From: Methylosarcina fibrata AML-C10
GTDB lineage: Bacteria > Pseudomonadota > Gammaproteobacteria > Methylococcales > Methylomonadaceae
Length of the DNA stretch: 64,000 nucleotides
Assembly (NCBI RefSeq): GCF_000372865.1
Contig: NZ_KB889965.1
Coordinates: forward strand, 2,709,449 to 2,773,448
Direction of reading: 5' to 3'
The translations under genes were made by a program, and so were the position numbers. This document shows, piece by piece, positions 9,227-18,548 of the stretch (the stretch's first letter is position 1; the number at the start of each line of letters is the position of its first letter). A model generated the notes under the pieces. That model was not told where the DNA came from, made no database searches, and saw only the letters and a list, made by a program, of their open reading frames with translations.

Positions 9227-9527
9227 ATTGTGTACCTTTGGTTTTACTTGATAGAAATCGATTGGACAATCATATTCCAAACCCAATCCCTGGTAAAGGG
9301 ATAGAAGGTCCCTTATACCCTAAAATCACCAGGATTTATTCTTTAATTTTTGCTGCATCGATCATTCGCTTTCAACCAATCATCGGCTTGATTTTTTCTA
9401 GGCGGAATCGCCGGTCGAGTCAGGCAGCAGCATAATCCGGCACGACAAAGCCGAAAGCACGGGGTCGCGCTAACGCCCGGCAATGGTTCCCTGCCTTGTC
9501 CAGCTTTCGCACGAACGCCATGACCGG
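9227..9527. other. Intergenic region without a supported gene
   Basis: About 300 bp upstream of the RYLA-repeat gene and downstream of the zeta-kinase gene. It is AT-rich near 9330-9400 and has a short inverted repeat (TCCCT and AGGGA around 9287-9301). No promoter or RNA gene could be assigned with confidence. Confidence 0.4.
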
Positions 9528-11693
9528 TTACGGAGCCCCCTGCAAGCGGGTCATCCAGGGCTCCTGCGAGTGCGGATCGACGTGAAACGCCAGTGCTTCG
9601 GGTTTGTGCAGCAAGCCTTCCGGCCCCGAAGCGTTGGGATTCAACTGTCTTTTTTCGATAAAATCAACCAGACGCCGGGTATGGTAAACGGCCAATACTC
9701 GGTTGCCGTTAGGTAGCGGATAAATCTGAAAAGCGGCATTGCCTTCGGAGAAGGCGGGATTTCTTTCAAGCAGGGCGGCCAGCCGGCCGGGCTCGCTGCC
9801 GGCCAGAATTTTCAACAAGGAATTCTCGTCGCGGCCGATCAAATCACGGTAATGGCCGACAAGCGTACCGTTCAATTGATGCTGCTGCAGGATCGAGACG
9901 GCCTCGTCCGGGACATTGAAACTTTCCGCCACCAGATAATGCCGTCCTTTTTCACCGTCGTTCGCAAACAGTGAAATTTTATCGAGCGCCCGGTCTTCCA
10001 GCGCATTGAGAAACGACTCGGGCGAGCGCATGTGTTTGTAGACCGTAATGACCCAGGGCAAGGCGCGTCCCGTTTCCTGGAACCGGCTCTTCACGCTGTC
10101 GATGACTCCCGACCGGAACAATTCTTCCTCTCGGCCTTCCGGCTTGACGATAAAGGCATCGACCGCCGCGATTTGCGTATGGAATCCGGCTTCCTTGAAT
10201 TGCCTGACCAAGCCGGCATAGCGGGGCGCGTAAGGAATGCTGGTGCCGTCGTAAAGCAGATTGATGCCCATGACTCTCGCCTGTTCGGCCACCATGTCGC
10301 GCAACCGGTTGGCGAAGGGCTCGACGTAGACGTAATCGTCGCTGTGGTGGCTGGCTGCGGTCAGCACCCGGTACAGATCGCTCACTTTACGGAATTCATC
10401 CAGCGAAGCCACCACGAAATTGTCGCCGCATTGCGCCCTGGCGATTTCCTCGACCGCGGTTTTGCCCGCGCCCGCTCCGCCCATACACATGAACAGCTTG
10501 GGCCTGGGATCGGGGGTTTTGCCTTGGAAAATCGCTTCCTTGGCCGTTTCCAGCAACTTGATGATCTGACTCAGCCGGTCGTAAGCGATTTCAACGGTAC
10601 GCTCGAGCCGTTGGTCGCCGTCCGAGGCGGCCAGCAGCTTGCGCTTGAGCGCCTCGTTACCGGCCAGTTGATAGAGCGGCGCCTCGCGTCCTTCGCACTG
10701 CTTGAGCAATTCGAGCAGTTCGGTATGGCTGGGCGAACGCAAGCCGGTCAGCATGTTGATGTCCAGGCAAAAAAGAGGCGCCGCTCCGTTTTCGCCGATG
10801 CGGATGCCGTCGATTTCCTTCTTTTCCGGCAGGCGCAGCGTTTCCGTGCCCGGCAGATAGCCGATCACATTTTCCGAAACGCTGAGCGGATAATCGGCCA
10901 GGAGCGTGCCCGCCCGGAACAGTTCTTCCTTGATGCTGTCCAGCGGCACCAGTCCGCCGTTGACCGAAACCAGGCATTCGACGCCCGTTTCCGTTCGATG
11001 GGACAAAAAGGGAATGCCCGCTATGAATTTCTTGTTCTCCGGCCATTTGCCGTAGGCGTTGGGCCGGTTTTGCAGATTCTTGGTGCGCACGGGATCCAGC
11101 GCATGCTGAAAGGCCAGCGTAATCTGCTCCCGTCCGCTGCGGGCATCGTGCAGCGCGGCGGTATCGTCGGCCGTCAGCCGCCTGAAATCGATGCCCTGTT
11201 CGTAGACGCTTTTGAATGCCGGTAATTTGCCGAGGACGGTCATGAAGAAATCCAGGGTCAACCGGTTGCCGTAAGAAAAAGGCCGGATACTGCGCATTTT
11301 CAAATAAAAATCGGCCAGCCGTTCGGCAATGTTGTCGTTGTGGATGACGAAGCCGTTGTTGTCGAAAATGGCGGTGTCCCGGTTGTTGTCGCCGTCCAGC
11401 ACCAGGCGCCCCACGGTCTTGCGGAATTCCTGGCGCTTCGCGGGATCGGGCATGGCGCCGGGACGGTGATCGACGGTCGGCTGGTCCATCCAGTCGTGGA
11501 ATATTTCGCGATGAATGAATGAAAACAATCCGGTGAGATAGGTGACCCGCTTGGTCTGATCGTGCGAGACCGTCGCCTCCGCCTCCTGACGCAGCGCCGA
11601 CAAGACCACACAGCCGCGCGCAATGGCCAGTACCGTACGCAATTTCTTGAGCTGCCGGTATCCTGCAATGGTTGAACGGGAGTCTTTGTTCAT
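9528..11693 (-). CDS. Large zeta-toxin-type kinase with Fic-like N-terminal region
   Basis: The 721-residue protein has a zeta-toxin/UNAG-kinase-like P-loop domain in its second half. Walker A GGAGAGKT is at 405-412. SLDEFRKVSDLY (430-441) follows, with Asp432 placed like the catalytic aspartate of zeta toxins, and the YDGTS strand is near 481. The first half shows Fic-like traces: IHREIFHDW at 60-68 and RPFSYGNRLTLDFF at 137-150. These align with the Fic HPFxxGNGRxxR loop, but the histidine is replaced by arginine and one Gly-Arg unit is missing. Typical zeta toxins have about 200-300 residues and sit beside an epsilon antitoxin. None is seen here, so this could be an effector or a self-regulated kinase. 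The ATG has only a weak Shine-Dalgarno. Confidence 0.7.
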   Translation of the reverse strand: MNKDSRSTIAGYRQLKKLRTVLAIARGCVVLSALRQEAEATVSHDQTKRVTYLTGLFSFIHREIFHDWMDQPTVDHRPGAMPDPAKRQEFRKTVGRLVLDGDNNRDTAIFDNNGFVIHNDNIAERLADFYLKMRSIRPFSYGNRLTLDFFMTVLGKLPAFKSVYEQGIDFRRLTADDTAALHDARSGREQITLAFQHALDPVRTKNLQNRPNAYGKWPENKKFIAGIPFLSHRTETGVECLVSVNGGLVPLDSIKEELFRAGTLLADYPLSVSENVIGYLPGTETLRLPEKKEIDGIRIGENGAAPLFCLDINMLTGLRSPSHTELLELLKQCEGREAPLYQLAGNEALKRKLLAASDGDQRLERTVEIAYDRLSQIIKLLETAKEAIFQGKTPDPRPKLFMCMGGAGAGKTAVEEIARAQCGDNFVVASLDEFRKVSDLYRVLTAASHHSDDYVYVEPFANRLRDMVAEQARVMGINLLYDGTSIPYAPRYAGLVRQFKEAGFHTQIAAVDAFIVKPEGREEELFRSGVIDSVKSRFQETGRALPWVITVYKHMRSPESFLNALEDRALDKISLFANDGEKGRHYLVAESFNVPDEAVSILQQHQLNGTLVGHYRDLIGRDENSLLKILAGSEPGRLAALLERNPAFSEGNAAFQIYPLPNGNRVLAVYHTRRLVDFIEKRQLNPNASGPEGLLHKPEALAFHVDPHSQEPWMTRLQGAP

Positions 11694-11800
11694 TCTAAGC
11701 CGCCTTGTTCTATGGCACTGGCTCGACCTGCTGCCGGAAAAAAATCGGTTCAGTCATGGGGACGTCTCAAGACTTGCTCATTGCCGGGAAGAGCATAACG

Positions 11801-12031
11801 CTATTTTTTCCGGATATAAAAAACCTGAATATCGGATTTTCTGACAAATTCGATAATCTGATGGCCGGCCTGATCGGCATAAACGCCCACGTCCAGATGC
11901 GCGGCAGGATCCGTGGCAATCACTTTGACTATATCGCCGCTGGCCATGCCTACCAGGGCTTTTTTCAGGCGCAATAAGGGTAACGGACAATTTAACCCGG
12001 TGGCATCCACTTCTACGTCAAATTCAATCAT
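11801..12031 (-). CDS. tusA: TusA-type sulfur carrier protein
   Basis: A 76-residue SirA/TusA-fold protein with the hallmark DATGLNCPLPLLRLKKAL, in which the CPxP cysteine carries a persulfide. Family members relay sulfur from cysteine desulfurase to tRNA thiolation or other sulfur pathways. The frame is open to 12070, but the ATG at 12031 gives the normal family length and begins right at the first strand. It is divergent from cysG. TusA-like proteins also occur in dissimilatory sulfur metabolism; nothing nearby points that way. Confidence 0.88.
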   Translation of the reverse strand: MIEFDVEVDATGLNCPLPLLRLKKALVGMASGDIVKVIATDPAAHLDVGVYADQAGHQIIEFVRKSDIQVFYIRKK

Positions 12032-12112
12032 CGCTCGATTATAGATTTTAATACGGACTACGGAGACCATATAATACCATTCCCTAATATATCCGAAAAC
12101 GATAGGTACGGA

Positions 12113-13513
12113 ATGGATTATTTTCCCGTTTTTTTAAAGCTCAATGGTCAAGACTGCCTTGTCGTCGGCGCCGGCGATGTCGCTGCAAGAAAAATCGAAT
12201 TGCTAAGCCGGGCCGGAGCGAAAATTACCGTGATTGCCGATCGGATCAGCCCCACGGTTCAGTCCATGCAGGACTCGCACCGCCTGAAACTTTTGCAAAA
12301 ACCGTTTTCGCCCGAGGACGTTCGGGGGTTCAGACTGGTCGTCTCCGCGACCAATAATCCCCGAACCAATGAATGGGTCGCCGAAACCGCCGCCGAGCAC
12401 AACATTCCGGTGAATGTGGTCGACAATCCGGACCTGTGCAGTTTTATTTTCCCGGCCATTATCGACCGCTCGCCGATCATTGCCGCAATCACTTCGGGCG
12501 GAGCCGCGCCTGTGCTGGCGCGATTGCTGCGCGCCAAAATGGAAACCCTCATTACGCCGAGCTACGGCCGCCTCGCCCAGTTGGCCGAAAAATACCGCAA
12601 CGAAGTCAAACGCCGTATCGGTCAGGCCGCGCAGCGGCGTATTTTCTGGGAAACGGTATTTCAAGGCCCCATCGCCGAACTGGTGTTCTCCGGCAAGGAA
12701 CAGGAAGCCGAGCAATTGTTACAGAGTCGGCTGAACTCTTCCGGCACGGTCGCAGGCCAGGGTGAAGTCTATCTCATCGGCGCCGGCCCGGGCGCCCCGG
12801 ATCTGCTGACCTTCAGGGCCTTGCGGCTGATGCAGCAGGCCGACGTCGTGGTCTACGACCGCCTGGTCTCCCCCGAGATACTCGATCTGGTGCGGCGCGA
12901 CTCGGAAAAGATCTATGTGGGCAAGCAGCGTCAACATCATGCCCTGCCGCAGGAATCGATCAATCATTTATTGGCCGAACTTGCCAAGGCCGGCAAACGG
13001 GTAGCCCGGCTGAAAGGCGGCGATCCTTTCATTTTCGGCCGCGGCGGGGAAGAGATCGAAACCCTGATGCAGCAAGGCATCCATTTTCAGGTCGTTCCGG
13101 GAATTACCGCCGCCTCCGGCTGCGCCACCTACGCGGGCATTCCGCTCACCCACCGGGATCATGCGCAGTCCTGCACCTTCGTCACCGGCCATCTCAAAGA
13201 CGGTTCGATCAATCTAAACTGGACTCAACTGGCCGCGCCCAACCAGACCGTAGTGATCTATATGGGCCTGGTCGGACTGCAAACCATTTGCGAGTCCCTG
13301 ATCGCCCACGGCAGCCCCAAGGATTTGCCGATTGCCCTGATTCAGCAAGGCACCACCCAAAACCAGCGCGTTCTTACCGGCACTCTGGAAACACTGCCCG
13401 CAGCGGTGGCCGACGAGCCAATCAAGCCGCCCACTTTGATCATCATCGGCACCGTGGTCAGCCTTCACAGCAAACTGGAATGGTTCCATGGCGGAAAACA
13501 GGCAACAAAGTAG
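12113..13513 (+). CDS. cysG: Siroheme synthase CysG
   Basis: This trifunctional 466-residue enzyme makes siroheme from uroporphyrinogen III. The N-terminal third is the NAD-dependent precorrin-2 dehydrogenase/ferrochelatase domain (VVGAGDVAARKIELL near 17-31). The C-terminal half is the S-adenosylmethionine-dependent uroporphyrinogen methyltransferase, with VYLIGAGPGAPDLLT near 220, VVYDRLVSPEIL near 246, and GGDPFIFGRGGEE near 302. Length and domain order match the E. coli protein. Siroheme serves sulfite and nitrite reductases, which are not in the window. Confidence 0.96.
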   Translation: MDYFPVFLKLNGQDCLVVGAGDVAARKIELLSRAGAKITVIADRISPTVQSMQDSHRLKLLQKPFSPEDVRGFRLVVSATNNPRTNEWVAETAAEHNIPVNVVDNPDLCSFIFPAIIDRSPIIAAITSGGAAPVLARLLRAKMETLITPSYGRLAQLAEKYRNEVKRRIGQAAQRRIFWETVFQGPIAELVFSGKEQEAEQLLQSRLNSSGTVAGQGEVYLIGAGPGAPDLLTFRALRLMQQADVVVYDRLVSPEILDLVRRDSEKIYVGKQRQHHALPQESINHLLAELAKAGKRVARLKGGDPFIFGRGGEEIETLMQQGIHFQVVPGITAASGCATYAGIPLTHRDHAQSCTFVTGHLKDGSINLNWTQLAAPNQTVVIYMGLVGLQTICESLIAHGSPKDLPIALIQQGTTQNQRVLTGTLETLPAAVADEPIKPPTLIIIGTVVSLHSKLEWFHGGKQATK

Positions 13514-13828
13514 AGAACCCGGTCGGGATTGCGCAACCGCCAGCCATCCCGAAAAGGCATTCGGACGCCCCCGCTTAAAAGTTCTCGTCCCCCTTAATTA
13601 ATACGGCCAGTAGGGTCTTTGCTCAAGCTGAAACCGGCCGGTAAAATTCAGTGACCGTTCATGGAAGTTGTTGATAATGAAAAAGACCATCAAGAATTTG
13701 GGCGGTCATCGTTAAAAAACAATTGAATTTTACCTTTAAATTCCCTATTCTTTCGCAGTTTAGAATTTTTCCGGGCTGTAATTTCTTGGGGAATTACGGT
13801 TCTTTTTTATTCACCTAGAGAGGTCAGC
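13514..13828. other. Intergenic leader region upstream of cytochrome c
   Basis: About 315 bp with no coding signal. An AT-rich part (13700-13800) precedes the cytochrome gene and contains GTAATT/AATTAC inverted half-sites at 13778-13783 and 13792-13797. The promoter is probably here, but I could not fix -35 and -10 boxes. Confidence 0.4.
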
Positions 13829-14167
13829 ATGAAAAAAACATTAGGTACAGTAGTTGGAATTGCTTTAATTGCTTTGAGTGGACAGGCATTTTCCAGCGAA
13901 GCCAATGAAATCGGTAAAAAAATCTATGAGCGTGCTTTCGGACGGGGCTGCGGTACCTGTCACGACATCGCATCGAATCCTCAATTGTCCGCGTTAATCA
14001 AAGCAGGCACGCTGGACAGAGCCAAATTTGAACAAGTACTCAGAGATGGCAAAGGCGGCATGCCGAAGGCGCTCGATGAAATCATGAAACAGCCCGCCGT
14101 CAAAAAAGCAGGCCTGACCGAAGAATTGGCAATTGACGACTTGTACGAATATTTGAAAAACAAATAA
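13829..14167 (+). CDS. Small periplasmic cytochrome c
   Basis: A 112-residue secreted monoheme cytochrome. Residues 1-22 form a signal peptide ending AFSSEA. The heme-attachment motif CGTCH is at 41-45, and Met78 in GGMPK is a good candidate for the sixth ligand. It should act as a soluble periplasmic electron carrier. It is a single-gene unit, with GAGAGGT upstream of the ATG and a terminator immediately downstream, so it is probably well expressed. The redox partner cannot be told from context, since cysG upstream looks functionally unrelated. Confidence 0.88.
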   Translation: MKKTLGTVVGIALIALSGQAFSSEANEIGKKIYERAFGRGCGTCHDIASNPQLSALIKAGTLDRAKFEQVLRDGKGGMPKALDEIMKQPAVKKAGLTEELAIDDLYEYLKNK

Positions 14168-14181
14168 AATCCGACAAGCGT

Positions 14182-14221
14182 AAAAAAAGCCGCCCATGCT
14201 CGGCATGAGGCGGCTTTTTTT
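14182..14221 (+). terminator. Rho-independent terminator after cytochrome c
   Basis: GCCGCC-CATGC-tcg-GCATG-a-GGCGGC forms a strong stem-loop with one bulge, followed by a seven-T run and preceded by seven A. It can also serve the convergent gene at 14341-14940. Confidence 0.85.
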
Positions 14222-14340
14222 ACGCCCGGTTTCTGGAAATCGGCGTCGGACGAAACAAAACCCGAGCGTTTTTCGATTGCCTGAAGAGAACGGATCCGTC
14301 CGTCCCTCGACAATCGGCAAATACGGGCGAACCGAAAACT

Positions 14341-14940
14341 CTAGCGCTTGTTCAAATAATGGGTGATCGCTTTTACATAGGGCAACCGGTTGGAATTTTT
14401 CAACCAGATGCCTGCGACGGCAGCCAGCATCAGACCGCAAGAAGCCAGACTGACATAGATCAATTGCTTCAGTTGCGAAATTTCCTGAAGCACCTGCTCA
14501 TTGGCAATCCTTTCCTTATCGTTTTTCTCGACGGGCGGAGAATAGGAACGCAGCACTTTTATGTCGTTTTTCAAGTCCTGAATCGTGCCCAGGGAATTGG
14601 CGGTCGTTCCCATACGGACGCTCTCTTCCAGCATGCGCAATTTGCTTTCGATCGAGCCGCTGACCAGGCCAATCATCTGCGCTTTCAAGGCATTGACGTC
14701 GGCGGACAGCACCGGATTCATTTCCCTGAGATAAGCGTTATCGGAAACGGGTTTATTACGAAGCACGAGGTCGTGATCGGGAACCAACAAAAACCCCAGA
14801 ACGAGCACGAGAAACATCAACGAAAGAACAATCGCCAACAAGATTCGGTTAACCTTGATCAAGCCATAATTCGAGGGCATGGTTTGCAGCATTCCTCGAG
14901 CTTCGACTAAATGTGCCTGTTTTTCTCGTATGTCGCTCAT
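14341..14940 (-). CDS. Two-TM hypothetical protein with periplasmic helical domain
   Basis: Not recognised. The 199-residue protein has a cytoplasmic N-terminus, a membrane segment at about 29-53, a mostly helical extracytoplasmic region (55-155) with heptad-like stretches (IESKLRMLEESV, IQDLKNDIKVL), a second membrane segment at about 159-181, and a basic C-terminus. This double-anchored layout resembles sensory or scaffold modules that have lost their cytoplasmic output domain, but no such domain is present. AAGGTG lies 7 nt upstream of the ATG. It is monocistronic. Confidence 0.65.
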   Translation of the reverse strand: MSDIREKQAHLVEARGMLQTMPSNYGLIKVNRILLAIVLSLMFLVLVLGFLLVPDHDLVLRNKPVSDNAYLREMNPVLSADVNALKAQMIGLVSGSIESKLRMLEESVRMGTTANSLGTIQDLKNDIKVLRSYSPPVEKNDKERIANEQVLQEISQLKQLIYVSLASCGLMLAAVAGIWLKNSNRLPYVKAITHYLNKR

Positions 14941-15363
14941 TCTTTCACCTTCTCAAATCCGGAAGGGCTCGCGCCTCGTTTCAGCAAACGGCCAGGCCTG
15001 TCGGGTAAGCGCCTATGGCAAGAAACCCTTCTGTGAGCTTCCGGTTTCAATCTTTCGCCACTTGCGCCGAACAGGCTGGCCGGACACCGAAGCCGATGGC
15101 TTTCACTTTCCGGCCATACATAATAATTATTATTTTTAGTATTCACCGGAGATTAAAGGCGGCCTTCTTCTCAAGACAGCATTCATATCCTCCGGCCACG
15201 CGATTTCACTAACGCTTTTATATCAGTTACTTATAGAAATCCACAGAAAGTCAAGCATCCCTGCGGCGCGTCCACGAGAGGCCGCTTTCACCCCGGGCAA
15301 ACGCCACCGATCTATTCGATTATACCTTTTATCGGCGTTTTTCCGTATTTTATTTTTGCGTTT
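14941..15363. other. Intergenic region, nothing assignable
   Basis: About 420 bp upstream of the two-TM protein gene and downstream of argG. It includes an AT-rich stretch near 15115-15140. I see no gene, terminator or RNA here. Confidence 0.4.
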
Positions 15364-16578
15364 TTACCGTAACCGCTTGGCCGCCGCGATTCTCATGCGC
15401 AAGGCATTGAGCTTGATGAAGCCTTCGGCATCCTTCTGATTGTAGGCGCCGCCGTCCTCTTCGAAAGTCGCGATGCTCTCGTCAAAAAGACTGTCGCTGT
15501 CGGACTTGCGGCCGACGACCATCACGTTGCCTTTGTAAAGTTTCAGGCGGACCTTGCCGTTGACGTTTTCCTGAGAAGCGTCGATCATCTGCTGCAACAT
15601 CTTTCTTTCGGGACTCCACCAGTAGCCGTTATAGATCAACGAGGCATAGCGCGGCATCAGCTCGTCCTTCAAGTGCGCCACTTCCCGGTCGAGGGTCAGC
15701 GATTCGATCGCCCGGTGCGCCTTCAGCATGACGGTGCCCGCCGGGGTTTCGTAACAGCCTCGCGACTTCATGCCGACATAGCGGTTTTCGACGATGTCGA
15801 GCCGGCCGATGCCGTTGCTGCCGGCAATTTTATTCAATTTTGCCAGCACTTCGGCCGGGCTGTGAGGCACGTCGTCGATCGTGACAATATCGCCCCGGCG
15901 GTAGGTCAGTTCGATATAAGTGGCTTTGTCGGGCGCTGCCTCGGGAGAAACCGTCCAGCGCCACATGTCTTCTTCGGGCTCGGCCCAGGGATCTTCAAGA
16001 ACACGACCTTCGTAGGAAATATGCAGCAGATTCGCGTCCATCGAATAAGGCGAGGCCTTTCCTTTTTTCATCTCGACCGGAATGCCGTGCTTTTCGGCAT
16101 AATCCAGCAGCGTTTGGCGGGAAGTCAAATGCCATTCGCGCCACGGCGCGATAATGCGGATATCGGGACGCAGAGCATAAGCGCCCAGTTCGAACCGCAC
16201 CTGGTCGTTGCCTTTGCCGGTGGCACCGTGAGAAATGGCCGCGGCTCCGGTCTCATTGGCAATCTCGATCAGCCGCTTGGCAATCAGAGGGCGAGCGATC
16301 GAAGTGCCCAACAGATATTCGCCCTCATAAATGGTATTGGCGCGAAACATGGGAAAGACAAAATCGCGCGCGAATTCCTCGCGCAGATCGTCAATATAAA
16401 TTTCCTTGATGCCCAATGCCTGTGCTTTTGCCCGCGCCGGCTCCACTTCTTCGCCCTGCCCCAAATCGGCCGTAAAAGTGACCACTTCGCAGGAATAAAC
16501 GTCCTGCAGCCATTTCAGAATTACGGAAGTGTCCAGACCTCCTGAATAAGCCAGCACTACTTTATTGATTTCCGACAT
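15364..16578 (-). CDS. argG: Argininosuccinate synthase
   Basis: The 404-residue enzyme joins citrulline and aspartate using ATP, in arginine biosynthesis. The PP-loop [11 protein letters not shown] is at residues 9-19, and [14 protein letters not shown] (about 118-131) marks the citrulline/aspartate site. Length is typical of the type I enzyme. ATG 16578 follows a GAG-containing leader. It stands alone; argH is not adjacent. Confidence 0.97.
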   Translation of the reverse strand: MSEINKVVLAYSGGLDTSVILKWLQDVYSCEVVTFTADLGQGEEVEPARAKAQALGIKEIYIDDLREEFARDFVFPMFRANTIYEGEYLLGTSIARPLIAKRLIEIANETGAAAISHGATGKGNDQVRFELGAYALRPDIRIIAPWREWHLTSRQTLLDYAEKHGIPVEMKKGKASPYSMDANLLHISYEGRVLEDPWAEPEEDMWRWTVSPEAAPDKATYIELTYRRGDIVTIDDVPHSPAEVLAKLNKIAGSNGIGRLDIVENRYVGMKSRGCYETPAGTVMLKAHRAIESLTLDREVAHLKDELMPRYASLIYNGYWWSPERKMLQQMIDASQENVNGKVRLKLYKGNVMVVGRKSDSDSLFDESIATFEEDGGAYNQKDAEGFIKLNALRMRIAAAKRLR

Positions 16579-16978
16579 ATCAACTCATTACCTTGGATTA
16601 AATCTTGAATTATACCGGAATACAGGCGAAGGCAGAAAGAGATGGCAACAACAACAGACCGAAGGAAACTTGAAAATCAGGCCGGAAGAGAGTGCTTTTC
16701 CAGACATTAGAATGTCCGCCGCCGTCCTTGTTTCTTGGGCGGCAGCCGTTTCGGGAAAAGCCAACCAACCGCGACGCTCTCCCATTGAGGTGGAAAGTCG
16801 TTCGACGAGTCAATGATTGAGGAAGGCCGGACCGGCTCATGCGCCGGAAGCAAAACAACCGCCGTGCTCCGGTTGCGCAAAAAGAAGATTGTTTAGAAAG
16901 AGAATGAATGCCAGCGAGCTTTCTGCTTTCAGGAATTCCCCGGCCGAGCCGGGGAACTGCATGTTTTAACTGATCGCT
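16579..16978. other. Intergenic region with one GC-rich hairpin
   Basis: About 400 bp without a supported gene. A perfect hairpin TTCCCCGG-ccgag-CCGGGGAA lies at 16936-16956, just past the stop of the minus-strand repeat protein. It lacks a T-run on either side, so it is a weak terminator candidate or a transcript-end stabiliser. Confidence 0.5.
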
Positions 16979-18112
16979 TCAAATCGTCATTCTTTTCATA
17001 TACTTGGCGATCTCCCGATCGAGCTGGACGTTTTTCCAGTTGTCAAAATGTCGCCTCAACATGGAATCGGTGGGACAAGGCGGCAAGGCCGATTCCAGAC
17101 GACAGCGCAAGGTGGTCAGATAATGCCTTCTCAGCATCGAATCCTGAGGCAAGCATTCACAAGCGGAGAGCTCCCGAACCGCTGCCGCTTTCTGCTCGAT
17201 TTGAATTGCTGCCGCCGCCGGTTCAACTTGCTGTACAGGCACCGGTTCCCTGGCCGATGCGGACGACTGCAGAACGGCCATCCACGAGTCGTAATGCCGA
17301 CGCAGCATTGAATCGGTCGGGCGAGCCGGCCATTCGGACGGCATCTCGTGGGTTACTTCGACGGACTGTTTCAGCATCCGGATATGGGCGAGATAGTGGC
17401 GCCGAAGCATTGAATCTTCGGGGATCCGTTCCTTGTAAGGAACTTTTTCCTGAACTTCGGCCACCACGGGCGCCGATTCAGCGGCTCGAGTTTCAATGAT
17501 CGGGGCTGCCGGTTCGGGCATTGCGGTTACCTTCGGCTCGGGCTCGGAAACGGTCTGGGCCCGAGCAACGGTCTTTTCCACCGGCGTAGGTTTCCGTTGG
17601 GTTTCCACCAGCTCGGCTCCCGCCAATTGCGGAGCCGTTGCCGCCGGCGTTCTCTCGGGCGCTGCCGACGGGACCGGACGACTTTCGATTTCCTTCAGAA
17701 GCTGCGCCATTTCTTTATTTTTCCGTTTACTGGCAAGCCAAACGACAAACGGCATCACAATGCCTAGGACGGCGGTCAGCCCGGAAACAATGGCCGAACC
17801 GATAAATCCCTCTTGAACCAGATAATAAGTCCAGCCTGCAAACACGGCCAATACGACCAGCCCGAAAATAAACTCCAGAGTAAGGCTGAACAAGGACACC
17901 ACACGGTATTTTTTCTTTCTGGCGGAGGCTCCACGGCTCGGCGTCTTCGCCCCGGGCGATGCCGAAGAATCCGAAAGCGCCTGTATCTTTTGCTCGTGGC
18001 TCCTTATTGCCCGTCGTAAATCCAGAATTTCCAAAACCGTGACCAGTGCGACGATTAAAACACCGGCGAACGTCGCCTGAATTTCCAATGGAATCGTAGC
18101 GAGTGCTTCCAT
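16979..18112 (-). CDS. Membrane protein with four P-x-DSMLRRH(Y/F) repeats
   Basis: Not recognised. Of its 377 residues, the first part holds three probable membrane segments (about 10-32, 72-98 and 103-127). A long Pro/Ala/Glu linker follows (145-228). The C-terminal third carries four copies of a motif: PEDSMLRRHY at 231-240, PTDSMLRRHY at 265-274, PQDSMLRRHY at 322-331 and PTDSMLRRHF at 347-356. Each is followed by a short helix containing Trp or Leu/Arg. The repeats come as two pairs separated by a linker. Near-perfect conservation against a divergent background suggests selection for binding a partner. The ATG follows a run of G that can act as Shine-Dalgarno. Confidence 0.7.
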   Translation of the reverse strand: MEALATIPLEIQATFAGVLIVALVTVLEILDLRRAIRSHEQKIQALSDSSASPGAKTPSRGASARKKKYRVVSLFSLTLEFIFGLVVLAVFAGWTYYLVQEGFIGSAIVSGLTAVLGIVMPFVVWLASKRKNKEMAQLLKEIESRPVPSAAPERTPAATAPQLAGAELVETQRKPTPVEKTVARAQTVSEPEPKVTAMPEPAAPIIETRAAESAPVVAEVQEKVPYKERIPEDSMLRRHYLAHIRMLKQSVEVTHEMPSEWPARPTDSMLRRHYDSWMAVLQSSASAREPVPVQQVEPAAAAIQIEQKAAAVRELSACECLPQDSMLRRHYLTTLRCRLESALPPCPTDSMLRRHFDNWKNVQLDREIAKYMKRMTI

Positions 18113-18548
18113 AATCCCCCCCGTTAACTTAGTGAAAATGCAATTTAATTTAATTTAATTTAATGGTTTATTATCGAAATCATGCCGATATAAACAGCTT
18201 TCTTTAGGCGAATTCTTTTTTCAACTGTGAACGATTTCGAAATCTATCAGAATCCATACGGATTTTCCAACTAATTATTGCGAGAACAATGGGATCCAGG
18301 AAAAATTAATTTTTTGCGGCAGGTACCGGAGATAAAAATCGTCCAACTCCGGGGGCAACGTGCAAACGAAAAAGAGTTAAACGGCGTTGCCGACGGCTAA
18401 ATCGCGGGCAAAAAAAATGCAACCGATGGTTGCATTAGAGAAGGATATAAAACTCTGACTTGCCAAGGAGGAAGTTTGCATCTCAAGAGTTGAATAAATT
18501 ATAGCTATATTAACAACTAATAAAATGTGACATATTGTCGCATACCAG
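18113..18548. other. AT-rich intergenic region with TTTAA repeats and a terminator
   Basis: About 435 bp without a gene. It holds a tandem (AATTT)n tract at 18142-18164 that runs into a 20-nt sequence repeated at 34531-34550, probable promoter sequence for the DSMLRRH protein, and the rsmA terminator at 18410-18435. Confidence 0.55.
18410..18435 (-). terminator. Rho-independent terminator of the pdxA-rsmA unit
   Basis: Read on the minus strand, ATGCAACC and GGTTGCAT pair around a 3-nt loop, followed by eight T. It lies about 115 bp beyond the rsmA stop, the only minus-strand gene it can serve. Confidence 0.8.

Noticed and set aside
10032..11225. Long plus-strand frame opposite the zeta-kinase gene
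   Set aside because: Antisense shadow with an RQAFDARF-like composition; the minus-strand gene has clear motifs.
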